64,000 nucleotides of DNA from Zobellia roscoffensis (GTDB lineage Bacteria > Bacteroidota > Bacteroidia > Flavobacteriales > Flavobacteriaceae): positions 3,995,646 through 4,059,645 of the forward strand of contig NZ_JADDXT010000002.1 in NCBI RefSeq assembly GCF_015330165.1, in the 5' to 3' direction. Shown here piece after piece: positions 1-8,985 of the stretch (within the stretch, counting starts at the first letter, position 1; each line of letters starts with the position of its first letter). The translations under genes were made by a program, and so were the position numbers. Under the pieces are notes generated by a model. That model was not told where the DNA came from. It worked only from the letters and a program-made list of their open reading frames with translations, and ran no database searches.

Positions 1-120
1 TAGGCTAGAAAAGCCAGTTATATAGGTATTTCATCGAAAAAATACAAGACAGGTATACAGTTGAACGTAGTTTTACGTTCTGTTAGAACCCAAATCTAAT
101 AGCTTTTAAACCTACTTATA

Positions 121-1758
121 ATGAAAAGACTTTCCCTCGCTGCATTAGCAGCTGTTGCATTTGTTACCTCTTGTAGCGATGAGACTACTGTGTTTAGTGA
201 TACTGAAGACAATATTTCTCTTGAAGCAAAAGAATCAGTATTAGAAAATAGTATCCTTTATGATGATGCCGGTGTACTAGAAATTAATAATACAGATGGT
301 GCTTCAGGTAAAACATCTAAAACTATTGAAGAAATGGCAGGTGATTATCCGTTAACGTTAATTGCGCGTGTGGATCCACCTTCATATACTGGTGCTGAAA
401 ACCTAACTGCTTCACATGTAGATGTAGATGGTAATTATGCCTATGTATCCTACAATACAGTTGAAGACGGTTATGCCGGTGGTATTGATATTATAGATGT
501 AAGTGACCCGAACAATCCTAGAGTAACTTCTAGGTTATACTATTCCAATGCAGATATTAACGCCATTGCCTATGATGATGGATATGTATATGCTGTTGGT
601 GGTGTAGATGCAGAAAAATCGGTTAGAGCTACGGCGAACTCATTTGTGGTTAAAATTCCTGCTTCTGGAGGAAGATTGGATACAAGTGGCGACTTGGTAT
701 ATGGTTTTCAAGAAGGATTTACGGCCAATGATGTAAAAATATCATCTGATGGCGTTTTGGTTACGAGTGGTAAAGATGGTTTGTTGACGTCTTATAAGAG
801 CACTGACCTTTCTACTCAAAACGATGTTTCTTTTTCCGATTTACGTTCCGTAGCGCATAATAATGGAACTATTGCAGTTTTAGATGCCAGTAATGGTGTG
901 AGTATTATGGATACCGATTTTACCGTAAGTCAGGAAATTTCAATTAGTTCGGACTTTGGAGATAATAGTAAGAGAACTTTAGATTTTTCAGGAGATAGAA
1001 TATTTGTTTCTGAAGGTTCTAAGGGTGCTGGAGTTTATAATATGACCAGTGGAGATTTAGTACAATATATCCCTATTCTTTTGAATCCTGAAGGAACCGA
1101 AAGTGAAAACATCGTAACCAACGCCGTAGCAATTAACGAAGATGTGTTGCTTATGGCCAATGGTGGTGCGGGCTTGTGTCTTTCCGAAGAAAAAGATGGT
1201 CAGACTAATATTATAGGTGTTGTTGATTTGGATGGCTCTATAAACTTTGTAGCCTCAAAAGGTGATTATATTTTTGCCGCTTCTGGTAAAGCCGGTCTTC
1301 AGATTGTTAAATTGAACAGACCTGATGAAAGCTTAGAAGCACGTTGTTCTGATTTGCTTTATTACTCTGGTAGTTCTAACCTGTCAGTAAATGAAGGTGA
1401 AACTAAAGAATACAAAGGGTCTAAATGGTTCAATACCCTTAATGTAAACGGTTCTTTGTTATTATGTGGTACCTGGGCAGTAAAAAATAGTAGCTACATA
1501 AATAGTGGTGGATTATTTGAAATGAACGGTACGTTGTATATCGGTAGAAATAATTCTAAAAAAAATATTACAGTTAATAAAGATGCTACCCTTAGAATTG
1601 AAGGTAACTTAACAGTCTATGGAGATATAATTCTTAATGACGGAGCTACCCTTGAGTTTATAGGTGATGACTCTGTAGCAAATGTCTTTGGAAGTGTTAA
1701 AAAACTTGGAAGCGCTAAAGTTACAGGAGAGTTTAGAGATGTCCGTAACAAGTTCTAA
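121..1758 (+). CDS. LVIVD-type beta-propeller lipoprotein
   Basis: Seen: an N-terminal lipoprotein signal with a lipobox around TSCS (Cys about residue 18) is followed by an acidic linker. Residues about 75-430 hold repeated blades such as IIDVSDPNNPRV and AGLQIVKL, typical of LVIVD-repeat propellers. From about 440 to the end there are short repetitive strands (SLLLCGTWAVKNSS, LRIEGNLTVYGDIIL) that look like a small beta-helix. Inference: an outer-membrane-anchored, probably surface-facing propeller of unknown ligand. ATG start at 121; no convincing Shine-Dalgarno, as is normal for Bacteroidota. It is convergent with the TlpA-like gene and shares a terminator with it. Confidence 0.8.
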   Translation: MKRLSLAALAAVAFVTSCSDETTVFSDTEDNISLEAKESVLENSILYDDAGVLEINNTDGASGKTSKTIEEMAGDYPLTLIARVDPPSYTGAENLTASHVDVDGNYAYVSYNTVEDGYAGGIDIIDVSDPNNPRVTSRLYYSNADINAIAYDDGYVYAVGGVDAEKSVRATANSFVVKIPASGGRLDTSGDLVYGFQEGFTANDVKISSDGVLVTSGKDGLLTSYKSTDLSTQNDVSFSDLRSVAHNNGTIAVLDASNGVSIMDTDFTVSQEISISSDFGDNSKRTLDFSGDRIFVSEGSKGAGVYNMTSGDLVQYIPILLNPEGTESENIVTNAVAINEDVLLMANGGAGLCLSEEKDGQTNIIGVVDLDGSINFVASKGDYIFAASGKAGLQIVKLNRPDESLEARCSDLLYYSGSSNLSVNEGETKEYKGSKWFNTLNVNGSLLLCGTWAVKNSSYINSGGLFEMNGTLYIGRNNSKKNITVNKDATLRIEGNLTVYGDIILNDGATLEFIGDDSVANVFGSVKKLGSAKVTGEFRDVRNKF

Positions 1759-1780
1759 TAACAAATCATATAAAATCAAA

Positions 1781-1814
1781 AGCCCCGAACGGAAATACGT
1801 TCGGGGCTTTTTTT
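1781..1814. terminator. Bidirectional intrinsic terminator
   Basis: Perfect 11-bp stem AGCCCCGAACG / CGTTCGGGGCT (1781-1791 and 1798-1808) with a 6-nt loop. It is preceded by A residues and followed by a T run, so it can serve both convergent genes that flank it. Confidence 0.9.
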
Positions 1815-1829
1815 ATAGGGCTTAGAATT

Positions 1830-2960
1830 CTATTGAAGAAGTTCAGCTACTTTTTGTTCCAAAGCAGGACCTCTAAGATTTTTTGCAATGATAACACCAT
1901 TCTCATCCAACAAGAAAGCTGCTGGTATAGCATCTACATTATATAATTTAGCGATTGGATCGTTAAAATAGGCGAGGTTAGAAACTTGGTTCCAAGTAAG
2001 ACCGTCGTCTGCAATTGCTTTCTTCCAAGCATCTCCCGTTTTGTCCAAAGAAACACCAATAATGTTTAGACCTTTGTCATGGTATTTCTCATAAACATTT
2101 ACAACGTTAGGATTTTCCGCACGACAAGGCTTACACCATGCAGCCCAAAAATCTATTAAAGTAACTTTGCCTAAAGCATCGGCAAGGGCTAATTCTTTTC
2201 CATCAGGAGTAGGAGCGGTAAAAGCAGGAGCTTTGGCCCCTATAGCCGTACTCTTTTGACTCTCTTCGGTTTTTTTCTGAGCATCTAATTTTTCAAGAAC
2301 AGAAACAGCAGCTTTTGTTTTCTGAATTTCTGGAGAAAGGCCGTCATACATGGCTTGAGCCTCTTCTCCAGTTACGGCGCGAGCTCCAATAGCCCTATCG
2401 ATTAATAGAACAGATATAAGTGCGTCTGGATGCTCCTTTATATAAGTAAGCTCAAAGTTCTTATATTCCTCTTGCAGCTCCATCATCTCATCACGGAGTG
2501 AATTTGCCGTGGCCTCATCGGCAGACTGCTGGGCATTTTGCATATCTTGCTGTATAGATTGTGCCTGTGCGGTAATTTTTTTGGACTGGTCCATGTAATC
2601 CATGAACACTTCGTTTTGCTTAGAACCTTTTACGGTAGCAAAACCTAAGCTGTCTTTCTGTGCTTTAAGTTCAATATCACCATTTTCCAAGATTACAGCA
2701 GTGTAGCCCATTAGTTTATCAACAAAAACATAATGCATTTCTGGAGTATCGGCAACACCGTTAAAAGTAAAGGTTCCGTTGTCTACAGTAGTTGTGTCCA
2801 CATCTACAGGCTGGCCATTTTCACCCATGGCTCTTAGAAATACTTTTGTTCCGTTTTCTACTTCACCGGTAATATTTCCTTTAAAGTTATACCCTTCGGG
2901 CTTTTGGTTACAGGCCACTAAGCCGATTAGGATACAGATTGACAATACTATTTTTTTCAT
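1830..2960 (-). CDS. TlpA-family thiol-disulfide oxidoreductase, DUF4369-type N-terminus
   Basis: Seen: lipoprotein signal with Cys about residue 17 (LVACNQ). Residues 25-110 resemble the DUF4369 beta-domain common in Bacteroidota thioredoxin-like lipoproteins, 120-235 are helical and charged, and 240-376 form a thioredoxin fold with WCKPC (Cys276/Cys279) and the cis-Pro region DAIPAAFLLDENG. Family knowledge: such proteins reduce or isomerise periplasmic disulfides, for example in cytochrome c maturation or oxidative stress. Inference: membrane-anchored periplasmic reductase; the partner is unknown. A TAnnTTTG-type element lies just upstream, and the next minus-strand gene upstream has its own terminator, so this is probably a single-gene unit. 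Confidence 0.88.
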   Translation of the reverse strand: MKKIVLSICILIGLVACNQKPEGYNFKGNITGEVENGTKVFLRAMGENGQPVDVDTTTVDNGTFTFNGVADTPEMHYVFVDKLMGYTAVILENGDIELKAQKDSLGFATVKGSKQNEVFMDYMDQSKKITAQAQSIQQDMQNAQQSADEATANSLRDEMMELQEEYKNFELTYIKEHPDALISVLLIDRAIGARAVTGEEAQAMYDGLSPEIQKTKAAVSVLEKLDAQKKTEESQKSTAIGAKAPAFTAPTPDGKELALADALGKVTLIDFWAAWCKPCRAENPNVVNVYEKYHDKGLNIIGVSLDKTGDAWKKAIADDGLTWNQVSNLAYFNDPIAKLYNVDAIPAAFLLDENGVIIAKNLRGPALEQKVAELLQ

Positions 2961-2980
2961 TCTTTTTATTTAAGATTGAG

Positions 2981-2988
2981 CAAATGTA
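2981..2988 (-). promoter_or_regulatory. Candidate -7 element (TACATTTG) of the TlpA-like gene
   Basis: The minus strand reads TACATTTG, matching the Bacteroidota -7 consensus TAnnTTTG, 20-28 nt upstream of the start codon at 2960. A TTTG further upstream is closer than the usual -33 spacing, so the assignment is tentative. Confidence 0.4.
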
Positions 2989-3003
2989 GGTATATATCGG
3001 AAC

Positions 3004-3038
3004 AAAAAAAAGCCCTTAACATTATGAGTCAAGAGCTT
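3004..3038 (-). terminator. Intrinsic terminator of the outer-membrane-protein gene
   Basis: On the minus strand an 11-bp stem AAGCTCTTGAC / GTTAAGGGCTT (two G-U pairs; 3010-3020 with 3028-3038) is followed by a U tract. It lies 25 nt beyond the stop codon at 3064. Confidence 0.85.
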
Positions 3039-3063
3039 AGGTTTGTATTGTTATTTAATTGCT

Positions 3064-3582
3064 TCAGAACTGATAACGGATACCCAAAGCAATATCAAAA
3101 TTAAATTTGTTATCAAAATTCTTAAATCCGACTAGACCTAATTCCGGTCTAAAATCTAATGATACCACAATAGGAAGGTCGGGATTGTACTCTACACCAA
3201 CATCTCCAGCAATAAAAACAAAGAGTCCACCGTCAGGGTCTTCGGCAATAGTAGGGTTGTTTTTATTGGGAACCGGAGAGAAATCTACACTTCCTAATCC
3301 ACCACCAGCACCGTAAAACCAATTAAATCCTTGATCAATTTCATATACCCATTGGTAAACTCCTGTAAGTTTAACGGCATCAAACTCACGACTATCTCGG
3401 TAACCAAGGTCTAGTTCGGCACGTGTATAGCGCCCAATAGATTTTTGGTACGATATTTCAGCTCCAAAACCATCACTATCTCCAAGACGCAAACCTAATG
3501 CGTTATCTGCTATTTCTTGAGCTTGGAGTGAAAGTGCGGTGAAGCAAACGCAAATAAAAAATAAAAGTTTCCATTTTTTCAT
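3064..3582 (-). CDS. Small outer-membrane beta-barrel protein
   Basis: Seen: a Sec signal peptide (MKKWKLLFFICVCFTALSLQA, cleavage after AQA about residue 22). The rest is about 150 residues of alternating amphipathic strands with glycine turns (LGLRLGDSDGFGAEISYQ, VVSLDFRPELGLVG) and a terminal aromatic (GIRYQF), the usual C-terminus of an outer-membrane barrel. The size fits an eight-stranded OmpA/OmpW-like barrel. Inference: outer-membrane protein of unknown function. It has its own terminator. Confidence 0.8.
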   Translation of the reverse strand: MKKWKLLFFICVCFTALSLQAQEIADNALGLRLGDSDGFGAEISYQKSIGRYTRAELDLGYRDSREFDAVKLTGVYQWVYEIDQGFNWFYGAGGGLGSVDFSPVPNKNNPTIAEDPDGGLFVFIAGDVGVEYNPDLPIVVSLDFRPELGLVGFKNFDNKFNFDIALGIRYQF

Positions 3583-3669
3583 ATTCTTGTGATTTTTGAT
3601 TCTAAAAAGGCATTAAACGTTCGCCTTTCAACCATAAAAACTTAATTTAGCAATCTAAATTGTTTACCG

Positions 3670-6579
3670 TTGAATAAAAATTTACTGCAAGAATTAGCTA
3701 ATTCTCTACAAGGCCGCGTTTTATCGGATAGTTTAACAAAAACCCTGTACGCCACGGATGCATCCGTGTATAGAAAAATTCCTACAGCTGTCACTTTTCC
3801 TGAAACGACTGAGGATTTAAAAACACTAATTCAGTTCGCAACTAAACATAAAGTTGGTCTTATTCCCCGTACCGCAGGTACCTCTTTGGCGGGACAAGTG
3901 GTTGGCGAAGGAATTGTTGTAGATACCTCTAAGCACTTTACAAAAATCGTTAGTGTTGATGAGAAAAACAAACAGGTTACTTTACAACCTGGTGTTATTC
4001 GAGATGAACTGAATCAGCATCTTGAACCCTACGGACTGTTTTTTGGACCTAACACTTCTACAGCAAACCGTTGTATGGTAGGGGGTATGGTAGGTAACAA
4101 TTCATCGGGAACAACTTCAATTAAGTACGGTATTACCCGTGAAAAGATTATTTCACTTAAAACGGTATTGTCTGATGGAAGCGAAGTAGAATTCAAGGCT
4201 CTTACTGCCAGTGAATTTGAAGAAAAGATGAGCTTAAACACTTTAGAGGGTACTATTTATAGGGAAATCTATAAAGAATTGTCACCTAAAGAAGTGCAGC
4301 AACACATTTTTGAGGAGTTTCCAAAACCGAAAATACACAGAAGAAGTACAGGTTACGCCGTAGATGAACTGCTAAACACCAATGTGTTTGGTGGCACCGA
4401 AGAAAAAATAAACCTTTGTAAATTATTGAGTGGTAGTGAGGGTACTTTGGCCTTTACTACTGAGATTACTTTTCAACTGGACGATATTCCGCCTAAGCTT
4501 TCGGCAATGGTGGTAACCCATTACAATACACTAGAAGACTGTCTTACCGATGTTGCACCGGTTATGGAACACGATTTGCACCTGTGTGAAATGATGGATA
4601 GGGTGATTCTAGATTGTACCAAAAACAATAGGGAGCAACTTAAAAATCGGTTTTTTGTTGAGGGCGACCCAGCGGCATTATTAATGTTGGAGGTTAAAGC
4701 ACATACCCAAGAAGACCTAGAACGTCAAATAAATGCGGTTCTTGCAACAGTGAAATTGTCGGGACTTAGTTATTCCGAAGCTATATTGAGAGATGGGGAT
4801 GTAAATAAAGCGGTTGTTCTTCGTAAAGCTGGTTTAGGCCTTTTGGGGAATATGGTAGGCGACCGTAAAGCGGTAGCTTGTATTGAAGATACCGCTGTTG
4901 CTATTGAAGATTTAAAACCTTTTATAGGTGAGTTCACCAAGATTATGGACGGCTATAAACAATCTGCCGTGTACTATGCCCATGCCGGTGCAGGAGAGTT
5001 ACACTTACGCCCCATATTGAACTTAAAGAAAAAGGATGATGTGGTCATGTTTAGGGACATTACTACAGACGTGGCACACTTAACTAAAAAGTACAAGGGA
5101 TCGTTTAGTGGTGAACACGGCGATGGTATTGTGCGTGCGGAGTTTATCCCCATTATGATAGGTGAGCAAAATTACCAATTACTAAGACGGATAAAATCTT
5201 ATTTTGACCCTGAAGGCATTTTTAATCCTGGGAAAATTGTTGATGCCTATCCTATGGATGAATCGTTACGATATGAGGTAGATAGAGACGAACCGAAGAT
5301 TAAAACTTTACTCGATTTTTCGGATAGTGAAGGCATTCTAAAAGCTACCGAGAAGTGTAACGGCGGCGGTGATTGTAGAAAAACCGAAAATGCTGCTGGT
5401 GCCATGTGTCCTAGTTTTCATGCTACAAGAGATGAGAAGCACACCACACGTGGTAGGGCAAATGCATTACGTGAGTATTTAACGGTTGGAGAACAAAAGA
5501 ACAATTTTGACCAAAAAGAATTAAAAGAAGTTTTTGATCTTTGTTTAAGCTGTAAAGCTTGTGCTACCGAATGTCCAAGTAATGTAGATGTAGCGACTTT
5601 AAAGGCAGAATTTTTATATCAATACCAAGAAGCGAACGGCTACCCTATGCGTGGTAAATTATTCGCCTATAACACCACACTGAATAAGTTGGGGAGCAAA
5701 ATGCCGGGGCTTACAAATGCGGTATATGATTCTAAATTCTTTGGTGGGTTATTAAAAAAAACAGCTGGTGTAGCACCAGAAAGAAGCTTGCCTAAAGTTT
5801 CAAGTTTTAATTTTGATAACTACTTACAATCTTTTAAAAATAAGCACACTAGTACAAAACAAAAGTTAGCACTCTATATTGATGAATTCAGTCAGTATTT
5901 AGATATTGAGTTAGGGAAGGATGCTATTGAAGTATTAATTAAACTTGGGTATGACGTTCAACTCTTCTATGGTGAAAGTGGCAGAACCTACCTTTCTAAA
6001 GGGTTTTTAAAACAAGCCAAAAAATTAGCTTTAGCGAATATACCTAAGTTAAAAAAGTTTGCTGACGAAGGAATACCGGTAATTGGTTTAGAACCTTCCG
6101 CAGTTTTAACTTTCAGGGATGAGTACAAACGCTTTTCGCAAGATGAAGAAACAACGAGTGCCATTGCATTGAATACATTTCTATTAGAAGAGTTTCTTGC
6201 TCTGGAAATACAGAAAAAAGAAATTTCGTCTGACTTATTTACCAAGGAGGCTAAAACAGTGAAGATTCACGCACACTGTCATCAAAAGGCTTTGAGTAAT
6301 CAAAAAGTCACTTTTGATGTGCTCAACCTTCCTGAAAACTATAAGGTTTCCATTATTAGCTCCGGTTGTTGTGGAATGGCCGGTTCTTTTGGGTATGAAA
6401 AAGAGCATTATGAGGTCAGCATGAAGGTAGGGGAATTAAAACTTTTCCCATCCGTAAGAAAATCACCTGAAGACACCATTATTTCAGCAAATGGAACCAG
6501 TTGTAGGCATCAAATTTATGATGGCACTAAGCGGGAGGCTCTGCATCCCGTGACGATTTTAAAAAATGCGCTAGTTTAG
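3670..6579 (+). CDS. FAD-linked oxidase / Fe-S dehydrogenase (D-lactate or glycolate type, YdiJ-like)
   Basis: Seen: an N-terminal FAD_binding_4 domain (PRTAGTSLAGQVVGEGIVVD about 58-77; MVGGMVGNNSSGTTS about 136-150), a GlcD-type FAD C-domain ending SGEHGDGIVRAEF, then a ferredoxin segment with CNGGGDCRK...MCPS and CLSCKACATECPS, and a C-terminal CCG domain (HCHQKAL, SGCCGMAGSFG). At 969 aa it has the length of the YdiJ family. Family knowledge: these oxidise D-2-hydroxy acids such as D-lactate or 2-hydroxyglutarate and pass electrons to the quinone pool through Fe-S clusters. The start is TTG at 3670; no in-frame ATG allows the conserved N-terminus to be complete. Convergent with the following phosphoesterase (1-nt gap). 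Confidence 0.9.
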   Translation: MNKNLLQELANSLQGRVLSDSLTKTLYATDASVYRKIPTAVTFPETTEDLKTLIQFATKHKVGLIPRTAGTSLAGQVVGEGIVVDTSKHFTKIVSVDEKNKQVTLQPGVIRDELNQHLEPYGLFFGPNTSTANRCMVGGMVGNNSSGTTSIKYGITREKIISLKTVLSDGSEVEFKALTASEFEEKMSLNTLEGTIYREIYKELSPKEVQQHIFEEFPKPKIHRRSTGYAVDELLNTNVFGGTEEKINLCKLLSGSEGTLAFTTEITFQLDDIPPKLSAMVVTHYNTLEDCLTDVAPVMEHDLHLCEMMDRVILDCTKNNREQLKNRFFVEGDPAALLMLEVKAHTQEDLERQINAVLATVKLSGLSYSEAILRDGDVNKAVVLRKAGLGLLGNMVGDRKAVACIEDTAVAIEDLKPFIGEFTKIMDGYKQSAVYYAHAGAGELHLRPILNLKKKDDVVMFRDITTDVAHLTKKYKGSFSGEHGDGIVRAEFIPIMIGEQNYQLLRRIKSYFDPEGIFNPGKIVDAYPMDESLRYEVDRDEPKIKTLLDFSDSEGILKATEKCNGGGDCRKTENAAGAMCPSFHATRDEKHTTRGRANALREYLTVGEQKNNFDQKELKEVFDLCLSCKACATECPSNVDVATLKAEFLYQYQEANGYPMRGKLFAYNTTLNKLGSKMPGLTNAVYDSKFFGGLLKKTAGVAPERSLPKVSSFNFDNYLQSFKNKHTSTKQKLALYIDEFSQYLDIELGKDAIEVLIKLGYDVQLFYGESGRTYLSKGFLKQAKKLALANIPKLKKFADEGIPVIGLEPSAVLTFRDEYKRFSQDEETTSAIALNTFLLEEFLALEIQKKEISSDLFTKEAKTVKIHAHCHQKALSNQKVTFDVLNLPENYKVSIISSGCCGMAGSFGYEKEHYEVSMKVGELKLFPSVRKSPEDTIISANGTSCRHQIYDGTKREALHPVTILKNALV

Positions 6580-6580
6580 A

Positions 6581-7450
6581 CTAGTTGTCAGTTGGAGTTT
6601 CACCTTCTTTTTTAGGTTTTGACTTTGCAACGGCAATGGAATTTATGAGATCTTGCATATTCATGTTCTTCAGTTCTTCATCCATAAAAAAAGGGGAGAG
6701 TTTATCGTGATTGTAACGATACACTTTCCATCGTTTTAAAGAGTATTCAAGTGCGGTGAGGTTTCCCACCCAATCCCCTGAATTTAAATAAGTACAAGAC
6801 CCTTTACTAGTCTGGTGTAGACTTTTTTTAGGCTGATGGATATGCCCGCAAACTACATAATCATATCCGTTTTCAATGGCAATATCCGCAGCAGATTTTT
6901 CAAACTTACTAGTGACCTCTAAACTTTTTTTTCCGTTTTTCTTTATTTTGTTGGAAAGTGAATATTTGTCTTTCCCTCTTTTTTTCAAAGACCAATTGAA
7001 CATTCTATTCGCAATGAAAAGGAATGCATAGCCAAAACTCCCCAATTTAGCGAACCATCGGGCATTTTTGATAGAGAAATCAAAAACATCACCATGAAAA
7101 AACCAAGCTTTCTTACCATGCAGATTTAAGACCAACTTATTGACTATATGTAAATTTCCCAGTGAAATACCGGCAAACCTCCTCATCAAATCATCGTGAT
7201 TACCGGTTATATAATAAACCTCGGTACCTTTCATGGAAAGTGTAATAATCTTGCGTAAAACCTTGGTGTGTACGGTTGGGAAGTAATTTTTATTAAAGCG
7301 TTTAATATCTAGAATATCGCCGTTTAGGATAAGGGTTTTAGGTGAAATGCTACTTAAATACGTGAGTAATTCATCTGCATGACATTCAAGAGTGCCCAAA
7401 TGTGCATCTGAAATTACGGAGATATCTATTTTTCGTTTTTTCATATTCAA
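6581..7450 (-). CDS. UDP-2,3-diacylglucosamine diphosphatase-like metallophosphoesterase
   Basis: Seen: calcineurin-type metallophosphoesterase motifs in order: SDAHLGT, NGDILD, GNHDD, HGDVFD, VCGHIHQP and a late NSGDWV. These give the usual Asp/His/Asn dinuclear metal site. At 289 aa it is longer than E. coli LpxH and matches LpxH-like (LpxH2) enzymes. Family knowledge: such enzymes hydrolyse UDP-2,3-diacylglucosamine in lipid A synthesis, although LpxH2 members may act on other substrates. It probably works at the cytoplasmic face of the inner membrane. The C-terminal tail is charged and low complexity. Start chosen at ATG 7450; a second Met lies two residues in. Confidence 0.85.
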   Translation of the reverse strand: MNMKKRKIDISVISDAHLGTLECHADELLTYLSSISPKTLILNGDILDIKRFNKNYFPTVHTKVLRKIITLSMKGTEVYYITGNHDDLMRRFAGISLGNLHIVNKLVLNLHGKKAWFFHGDVFDFSIKNARWFAKLGSFGYAFLFIANRMFNWSLKKRGKDKYSLSNKIKKNGKKSLEVTSKFEKSAADIAIENGYDYVVCGHIHQPKKSLHQTSKGSCTYLNSGDWVGNLTALEYSLKRWKVYRYNHDKLSPFFMDEELKNMNMQDLINSIAVAKSKPKKEGETPTDN

Positions 7451-7816
7451 TTGGTGTGTACTACTGTTTAGTATTCTGAGTCACTTAAAAAACGAAGAAA
7501 TAACAGGCGGGTATACCAGCATTCCATTTTATAAGAAGGGGATATACAAATTAATCATATACATGTAAAGTCTGAGTAAAATTGACACTATCAATAGATG
7601 TTGAAACCATTAAATAAACTTTAAGAGCTATATGTGTGATGATATAGTGAATAGCTAAAGCCTAATTTTGTGGTCAATGATTTAAGATTTATCTTTACTG
7701 CTTGCTTAAACAGAAAACTAAAACTACTCTGGACGGAACAAATTCATGTTCAATTATAGATTTTTAAGATTTTAGTCTTTATTGATCGAGCTAGTATTAA
7801 CTTTTAATTTTTTAGA
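7451..7816. other. 366-bp divergent intergenic region
   Basis: Non-coding region between the divergent phosphoesterase and aroC genes. Apart from the promoter-like element listed separately I see no hairpin with a T tract, no repeat and no credible small ORF. It must hold the promoters of both genes. Confidence 0.5.
7663..7670 (+). promoter_or_regulatory. Candidate -7 element (TAATTTTG) upstream of aroC
   Basis: Exact match to TAnnTTTG about 147 nt before the aroC start. No clear TTTG is placed at the right distance upstream, and the long leader makes the assignment weak. Confidence 0.3.
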
Positions 7817-8887
7817 ATGGCAGGAAATTCTTTTGGAAACCTATTTAAACTCTCCACTTTTGGGGAATCTCACGGTGCAGCAATAGGAGGTGTTTTAGAT
7901 GGATGTCCTTCAGGAATTGAAATTGATTTTGATGCCGTTCAAAATGAACTAAACCGAAGAAAACCTGGACAATCTGCAATTGTAACCCAAAGGAAAGAAC
8001 CGGACACGGTGGAATTCTACTCAGGTATTTTCGAAGGCAAGACTACGGGAACACCCATTGGCTTTGCTATTCACAATACCAATCAAAAATCTCACGATTA
8101 TACACACATTAAGGACTCTTACAGACCGTCTCACGCGGATTATGTGTACGACCAAAAATATGGGTTTCGGGATTACCGTGGCGGAGGACGCAGTTCTGCC
8201 CGCGAAACTGCAAGTAGGGTAGTAGCAGGAGCAATTGCCAAGCAATTCCTGTCCGAAATGAAAATCAACGCCTATGTTTCTCAAGTAGGTAATATGAAAA
8301 TGGGAACTCCATATCAAGAATTGGACTTTTCATTAATCGAATCCAATCCTGTGCGCTGCCCTGATCCAGAAATGGCAGCCAAAATGGAAGCGTACATAAA
8401 AGAGGTGCGCGGAGAAGGAGATACTATTGGCGGTATTATTACATGTGTGATGCAAAATGTGCCAATAGGCCTTGGTGAACCGGCATTTGATAAACTTCAT
8501 GCCGAATTGGGAAAAGCAATGCTATCCATTAACGCTGTAAAAGGTTTTGAATACGGAAGCGGATTTGCAGGTGTTGCTATGAAAGGCAGCGAGCACAACG
8601 ATCAATTCAATCAAGATGGAACTACCAAAACCAATAATAGCGGTGGTATTCAAGGAGGAATTAGTAATGGAATGGACATTTACTTTAATGTCGCTTTTAA
8701 ACCTGTAGCTACAATAATTCAACCCTACCAAACTATTGATAAAGACGGTAATTTCGTACAAACAAAAGGTAAAGGTCGTCATGATCCTTGTGTAGTACCA
8801 CGTGCTGTACCTATTGTTGAGGCAATGGCTGCATTAGTAATGGCAGATTTTAGATTGCTAAATCGTACCATTAAGGTAAATTCGTAA
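7817..8887 (+). CDS. aroC: Chorismate synthase
   Basis: Seen: the diagnostic signatures GESHGAAIGG (residues about 15-24), RRKPGQS, RGGGRSSARETASRVVAGA and KGFEYGSGFAG, with the full family length (356 aa). Function: converts 5-enolpyruvylshikimate-3-phosphate to chorismate with reduced FMN, the last step of the shikimate pathway, in the cytoplasm. It stands alone here, not in an aro operon; the symporter downstream starts 98 nt later. Confidence 0.98.
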   Translation: MAGNSFGNLFKLSTFGESHGAAIGGVLDGCPSGIEIDFDAVQNELNRRKPGQSAIVTQRKEPDTVEFYSGIFEGKTTGTPIGFAIHNTNQKSHDYTHIKDSYRPSHADYVYDQKYGFRDYRGGGRSSARETASRVVAGAIAKQFLSEMKINAYVSQVGNMKMGTPYQELDFSLIESNPVRCPDPEMAAKMEAYIKEVRGEGDTIGGIITCVMQNVPIGLGEPAFDKLHAELGKAMLSINAVKGFEYGSGFAGVAMKGSEHNDQFNQDGTTKTNNSGGIQGGISNGMDIYFNVAFKPVATIIQPYQTIDKDGNFVQTKGKGRHDPCVVPRAVPIVEAMAALVMADFRLLNRTIKVNS

Positions 8888-8985
8888 TCATTTTATTGGC
8901 AATTCATTAAATCCATATGCGATTTGTAGGTTGTTTTTCTGCTTTCGGACCAAAAGCAGTATATTACTTCCTTAAACTTTGATGC

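Noticed and set aside
4..99. Open frame ending at 97-99 just upstream of the first gene, possibly the tail of an upstream gene
   Set aside because: A TAG occupies bases 1-3 in the same frame, and the 31 codons match no family that I recognise.
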